Positions 1 through 7,698 of a DNA stretch of 54,545 nucleotides are shown here, piece after piece. Numbering within the stretch: position 1 is the stretch's first letter; every line of letters begins with the position of its first letter. A model generated the notes under the pieces. That model did no database searches and was not told the origin of the DNA. It was given only the letters and a program-made list of their open reading frames with translations. The DNA is taken from the NCBI GenBank assembly GCA_029239635.1, contig JARBUN010000041.1, positions 1 through 54,545 of the forward strand. Reading direction: 5' to 3'. This DNA is from Microbacterium sp. GTDB lineage: Bacteria; Actinomycetota; Actinomycetes; Actinomycetales; Microbacteriaceae. The position numbers and the translations under genes were made by a program.

Positions 1-57
1 GAGGCCGTGCAGGCGTGGCTCGAGCAGAACCCGAGCGCGTTCCCGACGCAGCGCTGA
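1..57 (+). CDS. C-terminal end of an unknown protein (partial)
   Basis: The window opens inside an open frame whose last 18 residues read EAVQAWLEQNPSAFPTQR before TGA. That is too little to assign a family. A strong hairpin follows immediately, so this is the real end of a plus-strand gene. Confidence 0.6.
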   Translation, partial: EAVQAWLEQNPSAFPTQR

Positions 58-67
58 CGTGAGGTGC

Positions 68-100
68 GGCGGCGGCTCCCTCGGAGAGGGGGCCGCCGCC
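68..100 (+). terminator. Strong hairpin terminator after the partial gene
   Basis: A 15-base-pair stem (68-82 with 86-100, one G-T pair) closes a 3-base loop, 10 bases after the stop codon. There is no long U tract, which is common for actinobacterial terminators. Confidence 0.75.
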
Positions 101-192
101 GTGGTCGTTCCTCGCAGAATCGTCGCCTTCTCGCACTTTCGGGCCGAGAATCTCCGAGAAACCTGCGATTCTGCGAAGTCCCGCGGCGGTTC

Positions 193-447
193 TCAGCCGA
201 TGACGACGGCGTCTTGGGTGAACGACCCCTCGTACAGCAGAGTCGTCACCTGGCCGATGACCTGAACGCACACCACGGCGCCGACGACGATCACGACGGC
301 GGCCGCGATCGAACGGGCAGCGCGCCCCCGCACGAGGCACAGCGCCACGATCGAGAAGACGAGGGTTGCGACCTGGAAGCTGAAGATCCATCCGTCGGGA
401 AGCGGCGCGATCAGCGCGACGACAGCCGCACCGACCGGGGGCCTCAA
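193..447 (-). CDS. Small membrane protein, about 84 residues
   Basis: The frame encodes two to three hydrophobic segments: VVALIAPLPDGWIFSFQVA, ATLVFSIVALCLV and AAAVVIVVGAVVCVQVIG. The proposed start is TTG at 447, overlapping the TGA of the DUF2071 gene, which would couple the two translationally. No better start is visible, so the N-terminus is uncertain and may have been lost by deletion. I do not recognise the family. The protein is probably in the cytoplasmic membrane. Confidence 0.5.
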   Translation of the reverse strand: MRPPVGAAVVALIAPLPDGWIFSFQVATLVFSIVALCLVRGRAARSIAAAVVIVVGAVVCVQVIGQVTTLLYEGSFTQDAVVIG

Positions 448-1175
448 CCGGTGGCGCGCGCCGCCGTGAACCGGGTGATGAACCCCGGGTGCCCGGCGGG
501 CATCGCGAGCACGGAGTCCGGGGTGCGGCCGGCGAGCTGGGGAAAGCCCGCGTCCGCGACGAGGTCGTCGTCGAGCGCATCGAGTCGGGCGTCGACGAGC
601 GGCCACGGCTCGTGGGCGTTCGCGGCCCAGATGGTGCGGCCGAGGTGCCGCTCGTGAAAACCCCAACGGGCGGTGAGGAAACGCGACAGCGGGGTGTCCA
701 CCGGGTCGGTGCCGAGTGTGGCCCGCACGCGGGTCCCCGGGTGCCGACCCCCGTGACGCCGCGACCGGAACTCGACGCGCGCCCCCTCGGTGCGCACCCC
801 CGCGCGCGCCCAGCGATAGGGAAGGCCGAACAGTGCGCGGGCGGCGAGGACCGGGGCGAGATGCTCGGCCTCGAGCGTTCGGAACACCACGCCGCGGCGG
901 CCCTCGTCGTCGACGGCGTAGGTGCGGACGTTGATCTCGGTGAACGTGCCCAGCAGGGGGACCGGGGGGAGCGGCAGGAAGCGGAACTCGCTCAGCACGA
1001 AGGGCACGAGACCCACCCAGGCCGAGCCGTCGTGCACGTCGGGGCGGGTTCCGGCGGGCAGAAGCGGGGCGACCTCCGCCGGGTCGATCCGCCAGTGCAC
1101 GAACACCGCGCGATTCCACCGCTGTGAGATGACGGCGCGACCGGGCAGGTCGGGGGCGTGGCGCTCGGTGATCAC
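444..1175 (-). CDS. DUF2071 (YqjF-like) family protein
   Basis: About 243 residues, the usual length for DUF2071. Recognisable blocks are the N-terminal RWNRAVFVHW, a middle GTFTEINVRTY, LFGLPYRWA, and FLTARWGFHER near the C-terminus, in the family order. The molecular function is unknown; it is predicted cytoplasmic. I chose GTG at 1175 because a -10-like hexamer CAGAAT ends six bases before it (leaderless start); upstream codons add non-conserved residues. It lies head-to-head with the DUF3253 gene and overlaps the small membrane protein downstream. Confidence 0.8.
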   Translation of the reverse strand: MITERHAPDLPGRAVISQRWNRAVFVHWRIDPAEVAPLLPAGTRPDVHDGSAWVGLVPFVLSEFRFLPLPPVPLLGTFTEINVRTYAVDDEGRRGVVFRTLEAEHLAPVLAARALFGLPYRWARAGVRTEGARVEFRSRRHGGRHPGTRVRATLGTDPVDTPLSRFLTARWGFHERHLGRTIWAANAHEPWPLVDARLDALDDDLVADAGFPQLAGRTPDSVLAMPAGHPGFITRFTAARATG

Positions 1176-1181
1176 CGGCTC

Positions 1182-1187
1182 ATTCTG
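1182..1187 (-). promoter_or_regulatory. -10-like hexamer CAGAAT, leaderless start of DUF2071 gene
   Basis: CAGAAT on the minus strand ends six bases before the GTG at 1175. Confidence 0.4.
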
Positions 1188-1222
1188 ACCCCGGACCCTC
1201 GGGACGGAGGGAGACTGGACAG

Positions 1223-1483
1223 ATGCCCCCGTCATCTGGTGCGGACCCCCGGCTCGTGGCATCCATCCGCGAACTCCTCGCGGCGAGGGATGCAGGCAAG
1301 ACGATCTGTCCGTCGGAGGCCGCCCGCGCGGTGGGCGGCGAGGACTGGCGCGAGCTCATGCAGCCCGCGCGCGACGCGGCCCACGAGCTGGTCGGCCTCG
1401 GCGAGGTCGAGGTGACGCAGAAGGGCGAGGTCGTCGACGTGACGACCGCGCGGGGTCCGGTGCGGATCCGCCGGACGCGCTGA
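1223..1483 (+). CDS. DUF3253 family protein
   Basis: 86 residues. It shows the DUF3253 signature blocks ICPSEAARAVGG, EDWRELMQPAR, then VTQKGEVVDV and ARGPVRIRR. This is a small winged-helix-like cytoplasmic protein of unknown function, often stand-alone in actinobacteria. ATG at 1223 has a purine-rich GGAGGGAGA upstream. The 3' end lies opposite the over-long tail of the minus-strand hypothetical gene ending at 1356. Confidence 0.8.
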   Translation: MPPSSGADPRLVASIRELLAARDAGKTICPSEAARAVGGEDWRELMQPARDAAHELVGLGEVEVTQKGEVVDVTTARGPVRIRRTR

Positions 1484-2315
1484 AGACGACGATCGCCGCT
1501 CGATCGCGCTCCCGCGGGCGCGGCGTGGTCCCGCGGGCACGGAGTGGTGCCGCGAGCTCGCGGGATCGCGTGAAACTCGCAGGTTCCGGCGCGAGAACTG
1601 CGAGGTACGCGCGATTCTCGGAGGTTCGGGCCGGGGCGGTGGCCGAAAGCTCGAGCGCGACCTTCTTCTCGAGCTCGTCGACCGCGTCGTCGGACAACCA
1701 GATCAGGCCGTCGAGTTCTTCGCGGACGCGCCGGTACGCCAACTGGCGCTCGTTGGGCGTGGCGGCCTGGTCGGTCGCGACCGTGAGCAGTTGCTTCGCG
1801 GTGTCGAGGCGTTTGCGCTCGGCGGCGGAGAACCCCGCGTCCTTCACCCGACGTGCGTCGCGCTCGGCGACCTCGAAGGCGACCTCGTAGTCGGTCACGG
1901 CGTCGCGGTACTCCTTCAGCCGCTCGGGGGACAGCGTCTCCCCGTCGCGGGGTCGGAGGTTGTCGGCGACCTTCTTCGCGCGCAGGAACGCGGCGGTCAG
2001 CGGTTGCCGGCCGTCGCTCATCGCCGGGTAGGTGATGAGCTTCTCGGCGTCGAGCTCGTACTCCAGCCAGCGGTGGGTGACGGCGTCCTGGGCGGCGGTG
2101 ATGCGCTGCTGGTCGGCGGTGTCAGCGGGAGCCGCCTCGAGGGGAGCTGCGGCGGCTCCGCCCTGGGCGCGGATCAGCTCGATCTGCTCGCGGTGCCGAC
2201 GGCGGGCCTGCACCTCGCGGCGCTTGTTCACGCCGTTCACCGCCCCCATCGTCATTCCGAAGAGCGGAAACACGAGCCACCAGTAGCTGCCCGCGAAGGT
2301 CCAGAAGTCGTGCAC
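1356..2315 (-). CDS. Membrane-anchored hypothetical protein, paralogue 1
   Basis: The open frame is 319 residues. An N-terminal membrane segment (about residues 9-28, YWWLVFPLFGMTMGAV) is followed by a basic stretch and a helical cytoplasmic domain. Residues 80-200 are clearly related to the neighbouring gene: WLEYELDAEKLITYPAMSD, FLRAKKVADNLRP, YRDAVTDYEVAFEVAERDARR. After about residue 225 the sequence becomes Arg/Pro/Ala-rich, runs through the intergenic region and overlaps the convergent DUF3253 gene by 128 bases. The true C-terminus may therefore have been lost to a frameshift. GTG at 2315 follows a TACCAT hexamer by seven bases. Family not recognised. Confidence 0.6.
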   Translation of the reverse strand: MHDFWTFAGSYWWLVFPLFGMTMGAVNGVNKRREVQARRRHREQIELIRAQGGAAAAPLEAAPADTADQQRITAAQDAVTHRWLEYELDAEKLITYPAMSDGRQPLTAAFLRAKKVADNLRPRDGETLSPERLKEYRDAVTDYEVAFEVAERDARRVKDAGFSAAERKRLDTAKQLLTVATDQAATPNERQLAYRRVREELDGLIWLSDDAVDELEKKVALELSATAPARTSENRAYLAVLAPEPASFTRSRELAAPLRARGTTPRPRERDRAAIVVFSASGGSAPDPARSSRRRPRPSASPRPRRGRPARGPRRARAA

Positions 2316-2322
2316 CCCCGTT

Positions 2323-2328
2323 ATGGTA
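2323..2328 (-). promoter_or_regulatory. -10-like TACCAT, leaderless start of paralogue 1
   Basis: TACCAT ends seven bases before GTG 2315 on the minus strand. Confidence 0.45.
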
Positions 2329-2363
2329 CGCCGGTCGGCGGTGTGGACTGCGTCGCGGTGGGT

Positions 2364-3308
2364 TCAGCGCGGGCCGGGGCCCGTGGCATCCGGATCCTTC
2401 TTCTGCGCGCGCTTCGCACCGCGCTCGTTCCAGTTGCGCGCGGCGGTGCGGCCCATCGACTCCATCGACCGGGCGAGCGCTCGCTGGGCCGTTTCGGCGA
2501 GATCGGATGCCATCCGGCCCCACGCCTCGGTCCCCTCGAACGTGAGCGGCGGTGTCTTGTCGCCGTGTCGGGCGACGCGCTCGGCGTGCTCGAACGCGTT
2601 GACGGTGCGGCGCACCGCGTCACGGTACGCCAGGAAATCCGCGGGTTCGAGGCGTGTCTGCGCCGAGGCGGGACGGAGCCACTGTGCGCGCTCGTGCGCG
2701 CGGAGGAACTCGGCCAGCAGGGGAGAGCGGGGGTCCGACATCCCCGGGAAGTCGATCGCGAGCGCGGGGTCGGTCTCGTACGCCATCCAGCGGGCGAGGA
2801 CGGCGTCGTGCTCGGCGAGGAGACGGTCCACCGGCAGAGGAGCGCTCCCCGAGCGGATCGCGGGGAGCATGGCCTGCGCGGCCTTGACGGCGGCGCGACG
2901 GGCCCGCATCTCGGCCGAGGCGGCGCGCAGAGCATGTTGCGCGGCCACGAGCCGCGCGCGAGCGGCGGAAACCGCGTCGGAGGAGCCTCGGGATGCCGCC
3001 CGCTCCGCCTGCGCGCGGACGACTTCGGCGTCGGCGATCTTGACGTCGGCCCGGCCGCGCGTGATGGCCTGCCGTGCCGTGAGGAGGTCGAGCTGCGCGG
3101 CGTCGAGCTCGAGTCGGCGAGCCGCGTTCTTGCTCATCGGTCGGGACGCCCACGCCCGTGCCGCACGGTCGCCCGTGGTCGTCGTCCCGGGGGGAAGAGC
3201 GCGTTGCTGGCGCGTGCGGCGCACGCCGATCCAGCCGAGTGTGCCGGCACCGGCCGCCGCGGGCCCGATCCACCACCACTCGGCCAACAAGACCATCAGC
3301 GGCTCCAC
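2364..3308 (-). CDS. Membrane-anchored coiled-coil hypothetical protein, paralogue 2
   Basis: 314 residues. An N-terminal membrane segment (about 6-28) is followed by a long Ala/Arg-rich helical region (about 60-150, likely coiled coil). The domain shared with the next gene downstream follows: WMAYETDPALAIDFPGMSD, FLRAHERAQWLRP, YRDAVRRTVNAFEHAERVAR. The shared blocks are in the same order and spacing, so the two genes are a tandem duplication. GTG at 3308 lies six bases after TAGCAT. The gap to the paralogue is only 48 bases, but that gene has its own -10-like sequence. No known function; predicted to face the cytoplasm from the membrane. Confidence 0.7.
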   Translation of the reverse strand: MEPLMVLLAEWWWIGPAAAGAGTLGWIGVRRTRQQRALPPGTTTTGDRAARAWASRPMSKNAARRLELDAAQLDLLTARQAITRGRADVKIADAEVVRAQAERAASRGSSDAVSAARARLVAAQHALRAASAEMRARRAAVKAAQAMLPAIRSGSAPLPVDRLLAEHDAVLARWMAYETDPALAIDFPGMSDPRSPLLAEFLRAHERAQWLRPASAQTRLEPADFLAYRDAVRRTVNAFEHAERVARHGDKTPPLTFEGTEAWGRMASDLAETAQRALARSMESMGRTAARNWNERGAKRAQKKDPDATGPGPR

Positions 3309-3314
3309 GCTCCC

Positions 3315-3320
3315 ATGCTA
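3315..3320 (-). promoter_or_regulatory. -10-like TAGCAT, leaderless start of paralogue 2
   Basis: TAGCAT on the minus strand ends six bases before GTG 3308. Confidence 0.5.
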
Positions 3321-3448
3321 CGTCGGGCATGCGTCACGGTGCCTGCCGTCGGGCCGGATTCCGCAGCGCGCGCTCGGTCGCCGCGCTCAGTGGTGTGCCC
3401 CCGGGTGCGCTCCGACACCACAGGGCGCGCAGATTCGGAGAGGTGCGT

Positions 3449-3504
3449 CAGATCCGGATCAATCCGGCATCTGTGTCCGGATTTGATGGCTGTCTCCGGA
3501 TCTG
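3449..3504 (-). terminator. Nested inverted repeat after the purL unit
   Basis: Outer arms CAGATCCGGA (3449-3458) and TCCGGATCTG (3495-3504) are perfectly complementary. Inner arms AATCCGG (3461-3467) and CCGGATT (3477-3483) close a 9-base loop. The structure lies 29 bases past the small membrane gene and before the next minus-strand gene, where a terminator is expected. Confidence 0.5.
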
Positions 3505-3532
3505 CGCGCACGCTCGGGAGATCCGCGCCGCC

Positions 3533-3667
3533 TCAGCCGAAGATCAGCGTCAGGACCGTCGCTCCGCCACCGGTCAGGACAAGGGCGGCGATGACCACCC
3601 ACGCGGTGACCTTCACGCGGCGTTGCCGTTTCTCGTCGAACACGGACATGTCGTCGTCGTTCGTCAC
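3533..3667 (-). CDS. 44-residue single-pass membrane protein downstream of purL
   Basis: A short frame starts at GTG 3667 with an excellent ribosome-binding site (AGGAGA, seven bases upstream). It encodes an acidic N-terminus (MTNDDDMSVFDEKRQRR) and then one hydrophobic helix (VTAWVVIAALVLTGGGATVL). It begins 46 bases after the purL stop on the same strand, so it is probably cotranscribed. The charge pattern predicts the N-terminus inside. I do not know a function. Confidence 0.7.
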   Translation of the reverse strand: MTNDDDMSVFDEKRQRRVKVTAWVVIAALVLTGGGATVLTLIFG

Positions 3668-3712
3668 CGCGTCTCCTCTCGTTTCGGGGCGGGCGGGGTG
3701 GGGGCGCCGGTC

Positions 3713-6052
3713 TCAGGCCACGGGCTCAGCGACCGTCGGGCCGAAGACCGCGGGCAGCGTCTCGGTCGACAGGCGGCGCAGCTCCGACACGGTCACGGTG
3801 AACACATCCTGGATCTCGAGGGATGCCTCGGTGCCGGGCTCCACGTCGGTGACACCGATGCGCAGCACCGGGTAGCCGCGCCCATCGCACAGGCCGCGGA
3901 ACTTCACGTCCTCCTCGCGGGGCACACTGACCAGGACGCGGCCGGTCGACTCGCTGAACAGGGCGGCCGTGGCATCCACGCCGTCGCGCTCCATGAGCTC
4001 GGTGAGCCACACGCGGGCGCCGACGCCGAAGCGCAGGACGCCCTCGGCGAGGGCCTGGGCGAGACCGCCCGACGACAGGTCGTGGGCGCTCGAGACGAGC
4101 GACTGCGAGCCCGCGGCCTGCAGCAGCTCGGCGAGCTTGCGCTCCTGCGCGAGGTCGACCTTCGGCGGGCGACCGCCGAGGTGGTCGTGGATGGTCCCGG
4201 CCCACTGCGAGCCGTCGAGCTCGTCGGCGGTGGCACCGAGCAGGTAGAGGTTCTCACCGGCATCCTGCCAGCCGCTGGGGATGCGCGCGGCGACGTCGTC
4301 GATGATGCCGAGCACACCGACCACCGGTGTCGGGTGGATCGGCTGGTCACCGGTCTGGTTGTAGAACGAGACGTTGCCGCCGGTGACCGGGATGCCGAGC
4401 TCGAGGCATCCGTCGCTCAGACCCTCGACGGCCTGGCTGAACTGCCACATGACCTCGGGGTTCTCGGGGCTGCCGAAGTTGAGGCAGTCGGTGACGGCCG
4501 TGGGCACGGCCCCGGTGACGGCGACGTTGCGGTACGCCTCGGCCAGCGCCAGCTTCGCGCCGTTATAGGGATCGAGCTGGTTGTAGCGGCCGTTGCAGTC
4601 GGTCGCGATGGCGAAGCCGAGGCCGGTCTCCTCGTCGACGCGGATCATGCCGGCGTCGTCGGGGAAGCTCAGCGCCGTGTTGCCGAGCACGTAGTAGTCG
4701 TACTGGTTCGTGATCCACGAGGTGTCGGCGAGGTTGGGGCTCGCCACCAGCGTGGTGAACTGCTCGCGGAGGGTGTCGGCATCCGTCGCTCGGGGGAGGG
4801 AGGCGGCGGAGTCGGCCTGCAGCGCGTCGATCCAGGTCGGGTAGGCGACGGGGCGCTCGTAGACCGGGCCGTCGACCGCCACGGTGGAGGGGTCGACGTC
4901 GACGATGCGCTCGCCGTACCAGTCGATGACGAGGCGGCCGTCTCCGGTGACCTCGCCGAGCACGCTCGTCTCGACGTCCCACTTGCCGACGACCGCGAGG
5001 AAGGCCTCGAGCTTCTCGGGAGCCACGATCGCCATCATGCGCTCCTGCGATTCCGACATGAGGATCTCTTCGGGCGTGAGCGAGGGGTCGCGCAGTAGCA
5101 CCTTCGACAGTTCGACCTTCATGCCGCTGTCGCCGTTGGCGGCGAGCTCGCTCGTGGCGCACGAGATGCCGGCGGCCCCGAGGTCTTGGATGGCCTCGAC
5201 GAGGTCGTCGCGGTAGAGCTCGAGGCAGCACTCGATGAGCACCTTCTCGGCGAACGGGTCGCCCACCTGCACCGCGGGGCGCTTGGTGGGGCCGCCGTCG
5301 GCGAAGGTGTCGGATGCCAGGATGCTCGCGCCGCCGATGCCGTCGCCGCCCGTGCGGGCACCGAACAGCACGACCTTGTTGCCCACGCCGGTGGCGTTGG
5401 CGAGCTTGATGTCTTCGTGGCGCATGACGCCCACCGCGAGGGCGTTGACGAGCGGGTTGCCCTGGTAGACCGCGTCGAAAACGGTCTCGCCGCCGATGTT
5501 CGGCAGGCCCAGGCAGTTGCCGTAGAACGAGATGCCGCTGGTGACGCCGTGCACCACGCGCGGGGTGTCGGGGTGGTCGATCGCGCCGAAGCGCAGCTGG
5601 TCCATCACGGCGACCGGACGAGCGCCCATCGAGATGATGTCGCGCACGATGCCGCCGACGCCCGTGGCCGCGCCCTGGAAGGGCTCGATGTAGCTCGGGT
5701 GGTTGTGCGACTCGACCTTGAAGGTGACCGCCCAGCCGTCGCCCACGTCGACGACGCCGGCGTTCTGGCCCATGCCCACCATGAGGCGGGTCTTCATCTC
5801 GTCGCTGACCTTCTGGCCGAACTGACGGAGGTAGATCTTGCTCGACTTGTAGGAGCAGTGCTCGCTCCACATGACCGAGTACATCGCCAGCTCACCGCTG
5901 GTGGGGCGACGGCCGAGGATCTCGCGGATCTTCGCGTACTCGTCGCTCTTGAGACCGAGGGCGCCGTACGGCTGGTCCTTCTCGGGCGTGGCGATCGCGT
6001 TGTCGACGGTGTCCGCAAGAGCGGTACGGGCGGCGGGGTTCGGGGTGGTCAC
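3713..6052 (-). CDS. purL: Phosphoribosylformylglycinamidine synthase subunit II (PurL)
   Basis: PurL converts FGAR plus ATP and glutamine-derived ammonia to FGAM in de novo purine synthesis, working with PurQ and PurS in the cytoplasm. The product is 779 residues, normal for stand-alone PurL. Visible hallmarks are EHCSYKSS around residues 64-71 (active-site His), [16 protein letters not shown], the [13 protein letters not shown] loop, and the second-half repeat including [15 protein letters not shown] at 6052 is preferred over TTG at 6067 because GGAG sits nine bases upstream of it. purQ and purS are not in the window. Confidence 0.97.
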   Translation of the reverse strand: MTTPNPAARTALADTVDNAIATPEKDQPYGALGLKSDEYAKIREILGRRPTSGELAMYSVMWSEHCSYKSSKIYLRQFGQKVSDEMKTRLMVGMGQNAGVVDVGDGWAVTFKVESHNHPSYIEPFQGAATGVGGIVRDIISMGARPVAVMDQLRFGAIDHPDTPRVVHGVTSGISFYGNCLGLPNIGGETVFDAVYQGNPLVNALAVGVMRHEDIKLANATGVGNKVVLFGARTGGDGIGGASILASDTFADGGPTKRPAVQVGDPFAEKVLIECCLELYRDDLVEAIQDLGAAGISCATSELAANGDSGMKVELSKVLLRDPSLTPEEILMSESQERMMAIVAPEKLEAFLAVVGKWDVETSVLGEVTGDGRLVIDWYGERIVDVDPSTVAVDGPVYERPVAYPTWIDALQADSAASLPRATDADTLREQFTTLVASPNLADTSWITNQYDYYVLGNTALSFPDDAGMIRVDEETGLGFAIATDCNGRYNQLDPYNGAKLALAEAYRNVAVTGAVPTAVTDCLNFGSPENPEVMWQFSQAVEGLSDGCLELGIPVTGGNVSFYNQTGDQPIHPTPVVGVLGIIDDVAARIPSGWQDAGENLYLLGATADELDGSQWAGTIHDHLGGRPPKVDLAQERKLAELLQAAGSQSLVSSAHDLSSGGLAQALAEGVLRFGVGARVWLTELMERDGVDATAALFSESTGRVLVSVPREEDVKFRGLCDGRGYPVLRIGVTDVEPGTEASLEIQDVFTVTVSELRRLSTETLPAVFGPTVAEPVA

Positions 6053-6382
6053 GCGGCTGAGCTCCAAGATCGCAGGGGCCGGACGGGAGTCAGTCTAGTT
6101 GGGGCAGCCGATCCCGAGCCGCCGACCCGGACCGGTCGCGGCCCCGGCCCCGCTGGGGAGGAGGAGTGGGGTGCGGCATCCGTTCTCCCGAGATGTGCCG
6201 TCGTGCGGAGACGGATGGCGGCACGCCGGTCCGGGATGCCGCGAGGCGGCGTGGCGAGGGAGAACTCCGCCGGACGGCACGGCGTCGTCGCGCGGACCCG
6301 GCCGAGCGGTGGTCGACCGGAGACGGTTGTGCCGAACAGGGGAAGGCGACAGGCTGAGCGGCACCGGACCGAAAGGCGTGCC
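6053..6382. other. Intergenic region between purL and the 6383 gene
   Basis: About 330 bases of divergent upstream sequence. I see no gene, no clear palindrome and no convincing -35/-10 pair. It should hold the purL promoter. Confidence 0.5.
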
Positions 6383-6763
6383 ATGGCCATCCTCAATTTC
6401 CAGCTCGTCGTCTCGGGCGACCTCGCCGCGGCGCAGGACGCCACGCGGTCGGCTCTCGAAGCGGCCGACTTCTCCGTGACCGACAAGGGAGATCACTGGA
6501 AGGCCGCGCACGGCAGCATCGCGAGAACGATGTTCCAGGGGTTCATCACGAACGAGGACTCGCTGCGCGAGGTGCTCGACGTGACCTTCACCGACCTCGG
6601 CGGCACCGTCCAGGTCGATCTGCACCGCCCGATCTTCCAGGCCGGCGGCGGCAGCGACGATGGTCTCGTCCAGCTGAGGCTCCACGACGCCTACAAAGAG
6701 AAGGTCGGCGAGGTCGCCGCCGACCTTCAGGGCCGCGGCATCCTGGTCAGCAGCAAGATCTGA
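6383..6763 (+). CDS. Hypothetical protein, 126 residues
   Basis: The start is ATG 6383 with AAAGG seven bases upstream. The protein is small and soluble: an alternating alpha/beta sequence starting MAILNFQLVVSGDLAAAQ, with no signal peptide, no membrane segment and no recognised motif. Many charged residues and normal codon use argue it is real. It is convergent with the TetR gene, with GC-rich repeats between them. Confidence 0.6.
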   Translation: MAILNFQLVVSGDLAAAQDATRSALEAADFSVTDKGDHWKAAHGSIARTMFQGFITNEDSLREVLDVTFTDLGGTVQVDLHRPIFQAGGGSDDGLVQLRLHDAYKEKVGEVAADLQGRGILVSSKI

Positions 6764-6769
6764 GCCGCG

Positions 6770-6803
6770 CCCGCCGGGCGGCCCATCCGCACCCGCCGGG
6801 CGG
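6770..6803. terminator. Repeated GC palindromes between convergent genes
   Basis: The 12-base sequence CCCGCCGGGCGG occurs twice (6770-6781, 6792-6803), and each copy is largely self-complementary. It lies just after the stop of the 6383 gene, facing the TetR gene end, so a bidirectional terminator is plausible. Confidence 0.4.
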
Positions 6804-6880
6804 AGTCGGTGCGCAACGCGCCGGTTCCGGATGCCGCAGCCCGGCGTCGCTCGCTCGCTCGGGGATGCTGCCGGGGTGAT

Positions 6881-7585
6881 CTAGCCGGGGTCGCGCGTCG
6901 GGTCGGCCGGTTCGGCGAGTCGGGCGCGGAGCCCGCGGATGGTGGTCTCGACCGTGAAGTCGTAATACAGACGACGGCTCCGAGACGCCTCCTCGCCACC
7001 CGATGAGAACGGCCGGACGAGCGCAAGGGCGCGGGCGCGCAGGTCGGGGTCGTCGACGGCGACACGTTCGAAGTCGGCCATCATCGCCGCGTGGTCGCGT
7101 GGCCCGTCGTCTTCGTGCAGCAGCCGATCGTCGGAGACCGAGATCGTCAGCACGGCGTTGTTCAGCAGGGTCGCGTAGGCCGCGACCGCGTCGGGGCCGA
7201 AGCCGGCGTCTTCGAGGAGACGGACGCCGCGATCGATGATCGGCAGGACGCTCGGGAACACCGGGCCGTGCAGCACCACCCACTTGGCGACGCCGGGGTA
7301 GAGCACGGTCTCGTCGTAGATCGCCGCGAGGAGCTCGCGGAACCACGCCTCCCACGACAGCGACGCGCTCGGAAGGGGGAGCCCACCCAACACCCGCTCG
7401 GCGACGGCGCGCGCGAGGCCGTCCTTCCCGCCGACGTGGTGGTAGATGACGGAAGGCACCACTTCGAGCGCGCGAGCGAGGTCTCGCACCGACCAGGCGT
7501 ACAGGTGGGATTCGCGCGTGAGAGCGACCGCGGCATCCGTGACGGTGACGGCCGTCAGGCCCACGTGGAACGGCGTCGTGCCCAT
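6881..7585 (-). CDS. TetR/AcrR-family transcriptional repressor
   Basis: 234 residues. The N-terminal helix-turn-helix (about residues 14-60) includes WSVRDLARALEVVPSVIYHHVGGKD, the classic TetR recognition-helix region ending in YHH. The remainder is an all-helical ligand-binding domain. A clear GGAGGAG ribosome-binding site precedes ATG 7585. The gene is divergent from an MFS exporter, and a perfect inverted repeat lies in the 113-base gap. The likely role is ligand-released repression of the exporter and of itself. The ligand is unknown. Confidence 0.9.
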   Translation of the reverse strand: MGTTPFHVGLTAVTVTDAAVALTRESHLYAWSVRDLARALEVVPSVIYHHVGGKDGLARAVAERVLGGLPLPSASLSWEAWFRELLAAIYDETVLYPGVAKWVVLHGPVFPSVLPIIDRGVRLLEDAGFGPDAVAAYATLLNNAVLTISVSDDRLLHEDDGPRDHAAMMADFERVAVDDPDLRARALALVRPFSSGGEEASRSRRLYYDFTVETTIRGLRARLAEPADPTRDPG

Positions 7586-7662
7586 ACTGTCTCCTCCCTT
7601 TCCCCAGTCTGCCCGAAGGAGGGCACGAGCCGTCTTGCCGTGGCAGCCGCCTGCTGACTACG

Positions 7663-7685
7663 GTATTAGAACGCTGTTCTAATAC
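7663..7685. promoter_or_regulatory. TetR operator, perfect 10-3-10 palindrome
   Basis: Arms GTATTAGAAC and GTTCTAATAC are perfectly inverted around a 3-base centre. The A/T-rich site is unusual for this GC content. It sits 13 bases upstream of the MFS start, where a bound repressor would block transcription. Confidence 0.85.
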
Positions 7686-7698
7686 CCGAAAGGCCCTC

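Noticed and set aside
113..195. Repeat shared with the intergenic DNA at 1570-1640
   Set aside because: Short words such as GCGATTCT and GAGAA recur, but I could not align the two stretches convincingly.
1791..3875. A 694-residue plus-strand frame
   Set aside because: Composition is Arg/Gly/Ala shadow sequence opposite two related proteins and purL.
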